From positions 1,427,282 through 1,491,281 of the forward strand of contig NW_008709781.1 of NCBI RefSeq assembly GCF_000327385.1: a stretch of DNA of 64,000 nucleotides. Direction: 5' to 3'. The notes beneath the pieces are model-generated. The model made no database searches. It saw nothing but the letters and a program-made list of their open reading frames with translations, and was not told where the DNA came from. This stretch comes from Lottia gigantea. Lineage: Eukaryota; Mollusca; Gastropoda; Lottiidae. The stretch's first letter is position 1. Each line of letters opens with the position of its first letter. Of this stretch, positions 52,304-64,000 are shown piece after piece. The translations under genes and the position numbers were made by a program.

Positions 52304-55300
52304 CTAGACTATATCCACACTTAAATATTCTATTTCCTGTTCTCTCAGAGGTTTCTTCAGGTGTAAATATTCCAACAAATTGTTTTTCACTCCCCGATTA
52401 AACGGATTATAATAATTTCCTTTTCCATCTTTTAAATATTTATATCTATTTCTGTTTATTCTTTCATTAGTTGTTAAATTCAGACCAGCATGTACAACCT
52501 AAAAGAAACAAATTATAGAATTAAATGTATATATTACTGCCTCTTTACAAAAGCTTCAAGAACATACCTTAATTACTTTGTGTCTCAACAAGAAATAATA
52601 AAAATTTCCCAAGAACTTATTTCATCATCTTCATCGTAGGCCAAAATCAGTTATGACATTTCTGACCAGATTAAAGATGCTACTGGAAGATAGGGTTTAT
52701 TAACATGGCATCTCTTTAGTAGAGACAATTTATTCTACATTATTATGGTATTTTTCCAATGTGTATCATAGATCTTCAACATTTTAACAAACATCACCAT
52801 TACACATTTGAAACACTATTCAAGACATCAACTTACCGTAAAACATGCTATATAAAAGGCTATCAATTCGTATATAAATAACAAGAACAAGCCAAAAATG
52901 TAGTCATAGCGAAAATTCCAATTTTCAAATTCAATAATAACAAATCCAAAATCAATTGAGATCAGACCGTTTATAGCTACACAGATAACAAAGATAACAA
53001 ATGAGACTCTGAAATAACAAAATAGGTATAAAGTAATTACTTGTCATATTATACTGTTTTATTATACTATAAACTGTATTTTAGTACATTACCAATCCAT
53101 TCAACAAATTCTAATCTTAAAACATAACTCTTGTCCAAAAAGCCGAAAATATTATTGTTTTTGCATCCAAATATATAAGTATTAACCAATTTTGGATTGG
53201 TGTATGGAATTGCTTATATACCAAATATTTGTCGTTCTAAATCAACTAAGAATGTATGAACAATGTACAGTTTATATGATAATAAAACAGTATAGTAGAT
53301 CAGGACAATTGATATTGATACTTACAGTCATCAGAAATACTACTGTAATACCTATAGAGAAGAAAGCAGCTTCAAGAAAACCAATAAAAATAATCCAATC
53401 CCACCCAATCACAAATAGTTGGTAATAACATAAATAATCTGTTGTGATGGCTGCTAGGAAGAGTGCAAATATAAATATACAAAACCACACCCTACAAATA
53501 CAAAGAAAATACAATTAGTTATTCAAACTTATGCATTAGTTAGCCACAATTTGTTTTAATAACATTATTTGAATATAGTGTGTATCTTTGTGTATGTCAG
53601 CATGCAGAGCTGTGCCAGATGGGGTGCATTCAACTAGTACAAATTAAAGGGATTATCAAGAAGTTTTCTTTTTATGTGTATCAGGGACAGTAATAGTAAA
53701 AAAATAAGTGTTTGACGAAGTCACTAAACACAGCAAAATGTGTGTTGAGTGGTGTCATCCAAACACTTATTTTTTGTGGAATTGAGTGGAAGCGTCTGAA
53801 TGAAAATTGAAATGCTGCAAATTAATGCTCCCTATTTACACATAAAAGTTCAGAAAACCTTTTTACAACCCCTATTGAAAGGTGATGTCTCTGATAGAAT
53901 AGTATAGGCAGACAACCTAACGATGCAATTGGACAGAAAATGATATCATACACCCATAAAAGGAGAAGAAACAAGGTGTAGATATGCATATTAACAACTT
54001 GTTAGAAATTAGTTAATAACTATGACTATATTTAATATATCCCTTTAAAACCGGAAAAATAAGCTAAAAATAAAAGTATAGTATAGAATGAAAAAGTGTG
54101 CAAGCATGCAGAGAGCCATCACAATAGATAGAATTGATCAAAAAATATAAGTTATTTGTCTACACCACAAAATAATATATATATATATATTTGAAGATAT
54201 GAAGCTACAATCTTTACTATGATAGTTATTTATTATTACATTTATATTATTAATATTATATCTTTTATTAACAAATGCTAAAACCACATTTCCATAAATA
54301 AAATATTTCTAAGCTACATTACTCTGGAGTAATTTAGGTCCCATAGCAATAAGCTGTAGGGAATTGGGAATTGGGGAATTCAATAATCTTCAACCTGGTT
54401 AAAAGATACTGAGTGTGGTTAAGATAAAAGAATATTTTGAGGTTTATTTCATGTGGCATCGTGTTCTAAACATTTTACTATGTTTCTACAGAACACTCAA
54501 ACTTGAACACACCTTCATTTTGCATTTAAATCAATACTAAGTGTCATATTCATTCTTTAGCTCTGTAAGCATATGTGAATAAACAAAAGGACATGGTGTC
54601 AATAAAATACCGCCATATAGGAGAGATACATGCATGTAAAATAAATGTAATCAGCAATGTCATACACCACGAAAAGAATAGAAATCTTACCTATTGTTAT
54701 AACCAACACAGTTATAAATATATGGACAATGATGATCAAATTCTTTAATACATCTATTACAGATACGACAATGTTTGGCTCTGACAGGTTTAACTGTACG
54801 ACAGGTATGACACAGTTGACTTAATGGATTGTTTCCTTGTTTCCATTCATCAAAGTGAGCAACCTGAAACATGATTTAGTTCATTTAAGCAAGTTATTTT
54901 TAATCCATTTTTACTGTATTTTACTACTTATATTGAGCAAAATGGAATATATTCCTAATAATAAACCTTTTTGCTTGAAAGACTATGCTAATTCTCCCAT
55001 AACATCGTTAAAAGAATAGAGCATCTCCTGACCCCAGTAGCAAACAGACATTATTTTTTTAGGCATAAGAGCGAGAAACATATGAAACATACTGGGTAAG
55101 TTTACCTGTTTTATAGCCTGGTCATATTCTGGAATATTTCTAGGAAGGAATCCTGGATCTGTTGTACTAGCATGATATAATGATATCCACATAAATACAT
55201 TACAGGTAATAAATAAGAAATGTATGACTTGTAAATCATAGAATGTTACTGACAGACACTGAAATAGACAATATAAAATCAATGATAAGGCTTTTGAAAT

Positions 55301-58200
55301 TCGAAATTACCGGTAAATCCTTATTGACCAGTGAAAAAAGATCAATTCTATATCAAAAAAAAATAAATCAAGATCATATAGAAAACGGTTTTACTCCAAA
55401 TGTAGCACCAAGAAGAACTGCAAGAACTTGGATCATATAATATTGTATTTTAACCCTTCCATAACTATACATACCTTTGCATATTATTTTGGAATAATTC
55501 ATAAATTAATAATAATTTGGTCACTTAAAATCAAAAACCTATATCTTACCTTAATTATATACATAGGATAACCCCAACATAATAAACTTATAATAAAAAA
55601 TAATAATGCTCCTTTTGTATTGCCTGGTGGTCCAAATAGTATAGACCTGCAAATAAACAAACATTTATTACAATAATAAGTAGGTAAGTGCAATTGGAAA
55701 AATACTGTGCTTCTATGAGAAATCAATCATTAATGATAATTTCTAGGCTTTGTCAAATATAATCAATATCATACTCTGAGAAGTGTTCAATATCAATAGA
55801 TTTTGGCTCTCAAAAAAAAAAATTTTTGGAAGTATTTTCATTAAATCTCAACTTTTTCAAGGCATCTTCATGGACCCACAAACTAAAAACATGGTTAAAA
55901 ACATGATTTTAACAAGTTTATACTTATTTTGTAAGATCACATCAGATACCAGCAGAGAAATCTAACTTACCAAATATCTATTCTTGGTAAAATACTTGTT
56001 CTAAATCGGGCTTCTTTTTTCAGATATTGTACAATACTTTCATGTTTTCTACCTAAAGCCAACATCAATGGTGTTTTATTATTTTTATCTGCCAGATCAA
56101 TTTCAACACCATCCTGTTTAAACAAAAAGGTGAAACTTAATGTCAATTCTATCAATAAAAAAAAGATGCTACTCAAAAAAAGGAAACAATCACTTAGCTA
56201 CGAAAATATGTTTTAAGTACAAAAATTGAATGCTTAATTCCTATTTCCAAGACAACTGTCATGAAGAGGACTTTATATCTATCAATAGCATAGGTTTACC
56301 CAGACCTGATACTGACATTGGGGTGAAAGACAGTCTTTTTTATTTACTATATCAAATGGCTTAGTCTAGTAAAAGACTCACTCAAATCAAAATTTTATAT
56401 GACACAAGCACCATGCTGAAATATGCCAATCATAGCCAATGCAAGTGTGAAATGTAATTAACTTGATAACTAAATTAATAGCAGTAAAGCACAGTATAAT
56501 TTACCTGTTCACATAGTTCTTTGACAGCTGTTAAATTACCATTAATACAAGCTAAGTGGAGAGGAGTTTGACCAAAGTTATCTTTTTGTCGGGGATTGAA
56601 TCCAGAATAGATTAACAACCTCATTAATTCAGAGTATCCTGAAGACAGAATGGGTAAAAAAAATACAATAATATAGTAATGCATCCATTAAAAGCAACAG
56701 AAACAGGCTATTTATTTATTTGTTTAGTTCTTGTTTGAACAAATATATTTCAATGTCACAAAGTGTATTATTTTCCATCTTTGAATGAATAAAAATCCCT
56801 GAAATTATAAATCTCAATGGCAACACATGCCAATGCCTACCTTTAAAAGCTGCCCAATGTAAAGCATTATCACCATCTTTATCAACTAACTGTAACCTAG
56901 CTCCTTTACCCATTAAATACCCTGCTAACATTGTCTGTCCATATTGAGCAGAAACAAGTAAGGGAGAGCACCCTTTATTATCTGTCACATCCAAGGGAAC
57001 ACCGGCTTGAGTTAAAATATCTACCACTGCAATATGTCCATTCACACATGCCCAATGAATAGGATGAGCACCCAATTCATTTTCACTGGGCTCATCTATA
57101 GGTCCTTTGTTCTCTATGATATGTCTAAGAATTGTTGTATGTCCACCAAGACATGCCCAATGAGCTGGTGTGTGACCCTTTTCATCTCTTACTCTGAGCA
57201 CCTCCACACCTTCTTGTTCTATGTATGTCTGAACAGGAATCAGAATTCTGAAATGAAATATTGTAGAAATAAAAACCTGAGCATATATATATATAAGAAT
57301 TTTATTGGCTGAATGTTAGAACCATAACCATTCCACTTAGAGTTTTAGAACTAATTTTGATGTAAAAAAAACTTCTGAAACGTTCACCATTCGTACCTAT
57401 GTCTTAGAAATATTAATATTTAGCTCAGCTAAACGGTACTGTAATAGTGTTAGCTCACCTTTGAAATTTGAGCCTTCAAATGCAAGTGCGTACAGTATTA
57501 TCTGTATTTGAAAGTTAAAATGACGACTCATCATTTCTTGATACTTTGCCATATAGAAGAGACATAGTGTATAGTATAGAAAAAGAAAGCAATATTTCTG
57601 GTTTGAGGTATATTTGAAGTTGTTATGTGATTTCCTATCAGTTCTTGTAACTTTCTAAAGAATAACCTATTTACATTATATTCAAGACACAAATCAACCC
57701 CCGAAAATGATGAACCATGGCCATTTATAATTTATAAGCTATATAAGTAAGGAGTTAATTAATAGGCTAATGACAAACTACATTATAATTTCCAATAATA
57801 AACTAAAAATTACACACTTTTTACATGCTTTCCTATTTTACACATAATGACACTGATCAATACAAGTTGGGTTACTATGATAAACAATATGTCCTACTGA
57901 CAAACATTGACTGTACTGTATATTAATATTGACCTATCACTAACGACACTATAAAAGAACCTGTAGAAGTGACACTTCACTTGACAGAAAAAGAATACAT
58001 ACATACAGTAAATTACCACCTTATGTTTACGTTTTTTTTTCTACTTACCCGTGCTTTATGGCTTCAAAAATAGGGTGAGCTTTTGAATTGGGGCCTATTT
58101 TGCCTTCCCCACATGATTTATCACCACAGGAATGCCCATGAGACTTTTGAGAGTCACCAGATTGTGCATTTCCACTTAACAAACCAACATTCTCCGACAT
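52304..58200 (-). CDS. Ankyrin-repeat DHHC palmitoyltransferase (Patsas / ZDHHC17-like)
   Basis: A membrane protein S-acyltransferase that attaches palmitate to cysteines of client proteins, probably in the Golgi or endosomes. Ten exons: 58049-58200, 56841-57247, 56505-56638, 55971-56113, 55550-55646, 55106-55258, 54691-54863, 53326-53490, 52837-53008 and 52304-52498. They sum to 1791 nt, 596 aa. About six ankyrin repeats fill residues 65-265 (GHTPAHWACLGGH, DNALHWAAFKG, GQTPLHLACINGN). Two membrane segments precede the cysteine-rich domain CHTCRTVKPVRAKHCRICNR. The catalytic DHHC lies near residues 405-408, then two more membrane segments. The TTxE motif is LTTNER and a PaCCT-like NPFNRG follows. 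The core reads DHHCPYIYNCVG, unlike DHHCPWVGNCVG of ZDHHC17, which points to the insect Patsas type; that orthology is from memory. Confidence 0.93.
53648..53873. mobile_element. MITE family B, full-length copy
   Basis: About 226 bp in a DHHC-gene intron. Left terminal repeat GGGATTATCAAGAAGTTTTC; the right end is the complement of CCTTTTTACAACCCCT. The inner fold-back is built on AAGTGTTTGACGAAGTCAC and CCAAACACTTATTT. Confidence 0.8.
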
Positions 58201-58454
58201 TTTGTTCTGCACTTAATCGGGCTAACGGAAAATTCTGGATTCGATTCAATTCAATTCAAAACGGAAAACGTAGCATTTCTTTACCATGGCAACAAACTGC
58301 CCTGTTCATTTGTTAACATTATTTTTTCATTTGATACATTGAGTGCAACATAATAAACGCTAATTAGATTTCAATTACGGGATTAATGGAAAGAGTCTAT
58401 TTTTAAACTGCGATGAACTTTTGTCCGGATTATCCAGTTACTTTATAAACAAAG
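58201..58454. promoter_or_regulatory. Compact bidirectional promoter, DHHC gene / RBX1
   Basis: Only 254 bp separate the start codons of the DHHC gene (minus) and RBX1 (plus), so transcription of both must start in or beside this interval unless untranslated exons lie elsewhere. There is no clear TATA box. AAGATGGCGGC at the RBX1 start matches the YY1-type motif, although it overlaps codons for MAA. A repeated GATTCAATTCAATTC stretch lies near 58243. Confidence 0.65.
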
Positions 58455-61928
<3,474 letters not shown>

Positions 61929-61978
61929 TCAACTAGATTATTTATTGTCAACTCTCACATTGTCACTATGTTTTGTAA

Positions 61979-61984
61979 AATAAA
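61979..61984 (+). terminator. RBX1: RBX1 polyadenylation signal
   Basis: AATAAA 50 nt after the RBX1 stop codon, followed by a T-rich stretch. Confidence 0.75.
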
Positions 61985-62637
61985 GTTTCTTCAATTCAAT
62001 CATTAAATTTGTGACTAATCTGATACTATTGAGAATGTCAACCAGAGCTAGACTCTTGTAGGCAGTAAAAATATGTGTACTGTCTAGACTTTAATGGTTC
62101 AACATTAGGTTTGTTGGTAGTGAATTCTCTATTAGACTTGGGACAGAGGGTCTAGTTTATGACATGATGTCAAACTTGCAAGGAAATACTTATTGCAAAG
62201 AGACAATAATTGGAAACAAACCATGATTGCGAATCAAGTTAACTTGAATTTTACATTAATATTGAGAAAATAAAAATGCACCAATAGCTATACTTTTAAT
62301 ATAAAAATATTTAGACGTATATAAAAAGAAAGTATATTATGAATTGTTGATATGAATGAATCTATAGTAAATCATGAGTTATAAAATGGAATGATAAAAG
62401 CACATTAGAATGTTAAGTTGAAAACTAAAAGGAACTGACTTCATAAATTTAGAAAACAAATTGGAATGTTATATAATCTAAACAAATAATTCTTCAAATT
62501 AGAATGAAGGATAAAAACAAGACAAGCACTTTCTGTTGAATCTTTGTGCAGTTCAAATAAATTTTTGTTGAAATTATTTTCTGTTAATTGTATTTAAAAA
62601 TAAATCTATATACAAATTCTCCATGATATCAGGATAT
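61985..62637. other. Convergent RBX1 / membrane-protein intergenic region
   Basis: 650 bp of AT-rich sequence between the RBX1 poly(A) signal and the stop codon of the minus-strand gene. No exon recognised. Confidence 0.5.
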
Positions 62638-63884
62638 CTAGGCATATGAATGGCTGTACTTTTTCTCTGAGAATCTCAATTCCATGGCCATTTCATCCTT
62701 CATTTCTTCTTCTCTCGATTGTATCACCAGAATGAATAAAATCTATAATTAGAAAATTCAGAATATATATCAGACAGATGAGCACATCAGGGGATGATCA
62801 TAACTAGGAGTGCCTGTATGGTTTTTTTCTGGGGGGGAAACTGTTACAATACTTCTTGAACTACCCAAAAGTATAAGTGTACCTGTTTGTGGTTATATTG
62901 CAATTTCTGAATGTTGAACCTTCAATTCTCAAGCGACAGAATTTAGGGTGTAGGCGTAGGCTATTTCAAACAGTCAAATTTAAGAGCACTAAAATATAAT
63001 GCACTAGTATATGGTAATGTTTACATCTTCCACAGTGTCCTTCAATTGGCTATCTTAACTGATAATATTACTTACGTTGACAGCCACTCGAAACAACCAA
63101 TACAACCAAATAAATACCAGAAACTCTAACCTCTACAATATAACAACGGGAATATTTAATAAAAATATCTTAATTTAGGAAAATGAAATTCATCAAGTAT
63201 TTGATATTTTGACATTAAAATAAAGTAACATCCAGTATGCCTCATATGTGATATTAGCCCTTAAATCCAAGAAAAGTTTTATACTTACAAATGTGTTATT
63301 TCCATAAAATGAAAATTCGAAAACTGAGAAACAGAATTCAAAAAATGTGTAAACCATGAGCCATCTTCTATAGTATTTAAGTGTGTCCATATACATCACA
63401 AAATGCTGCAAAAAAGGACATTAAAGTAAATTATTGTGTCTTTGTTATACATCACCATCAAAAAGAAATCACACCCAATTGTGCCATTGAGATCCTCTGC
63501 TATCTTTTTTTAAACAACAATTGTCATCTAGTGACTGCTTGATGTCCATAAGGTTTTACATAAATTCAACATTATTTGAGCTATTTGCAGATTGGCTTTA
63601 GCTGTTGTAGTGGATTCTTCACTCTTCAAATAATAAACTCCTCAGGTTAAATATGCCTTTCATTTCTTAGCTCCACTGCTACTATAACCTTATGCTACTC
63701 TGCGATTGAGTTAGTTGTTTTGACATCCTTTCTAGAAAGTATACAAAGTTATCTTCTTAATGGTGCAATTTTTTAAAGACAATGAAAATATTTACCTCGC
63801 GTGAAACATAAATCAGCAAGATGAAGGTAAAAATCAGTGTAATCATGTGACCAATGAACACAATAATGTCACTGGCTAGGAAAG
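62638..63884 (-). CDS. Unrecognised multi-pass membrane protein, C-terminal part
   Basis: Four exons of a gene whose 5' part lies beyond the right edge: 63796-63884, 63289-63405, 63076-63132 and 62638-62742. The three introns within the window are all phase 0, and the joined frame is open to the stop at 62638-62640. The sequence gives at least four hydrophobic segments: DIIVFIGHMITLIFTFILL, the stretch around MVYTFFEFCFSVFEFSF, LEFLVFIWLYWLF, and the start of the last exon, ILFILVI. It ends in a charged cytosolic-looking tail, REEEMKDEMAMELRFSEKK. The loop YGNNTF carries a possible N-glycosylation site (NNT). I do not recognise the family. Confidence 0.75.
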
Positions 63885-64000
63885 CTGTAAAATGAAAATT
63901 GAAAATCCCATTACAATATGAAGATAATATGAATTTTAGAATAACAGGATTGTTTGGATATAGAAATACATGAAATGGAACAGAGTTTTACATCCTACTT

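Overview
The window is animal nuclear DNA. It is AT-rich and intron-rich, with long introns full of small DNA-transposon relics, minisatellites and a tRNA-derived SINE. Gene content and repeat types suggest a mollusc or another lophotrochozoan; this is an inference, since no species marker is present. Two assembly gaps (N runs) lie at 20377-20426 and 48327-48563.

Layout: (1) 1-5326 shows no convincing gene, only MITE-like repeats. (2) 5327-17616, minus: a complete class-V P4-ATPase lipid flippase (ATP10 family), 21 coding exons, 1257 aa. (3) 19019-22232, plus: COMMD8, 5 exons, 186 aa. (4) 23635-24243, minus: UQCRQ, the small respiratory complex III subunit, 76 aa. (5) 25831-50043, plus: the phosphorylase kinase alpha regulatory subunit (PHKA), about 30 exons, with a pair of mutually exclusive exons, microexons and one coding exon lost in an N gap. 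(6) 52304-58200, minus: an ankyrin-repeat DHHC S-acyltransferase, 10 exons, 596 aa. (7) 58455-61928, plus: RBX1, the RING subunit of cullin ligases, 115 aa. (8) 62638-63884 and beyond the right edge, minus: the C-terminal part of an unrecognised multi-pass membrane protein. All exon models were read by eye. The complete ones splice to exact multiples of three with GT-AG introns, apart from one donor next to an N gap.

Genes alternate in head-to-head and tail-to-tail pairs. ATP10/COMMD8, UQCRQ/PHKA and DHHC/RBX1 are divergent; the last pair has only 254 bp between start codons. COMMD8/UQCRQ, PHKA/DHHC and RBX1/membrane protein are convergent. The genes are unrelated housekeeping functions, not a pathway, although COMMD8 and RBX1 both touch the cullin-RING system.

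The most unusual structure is that four minisatellites in three genes are built from a splice junction: each unit carries a copy of the splice site plus the adjoining exon edge. In ATP10 one intron consists almost wholly of tandem copies of the coding end of the preceding exon. The equal-length alternative exon pair in PHKA is the other main finding.
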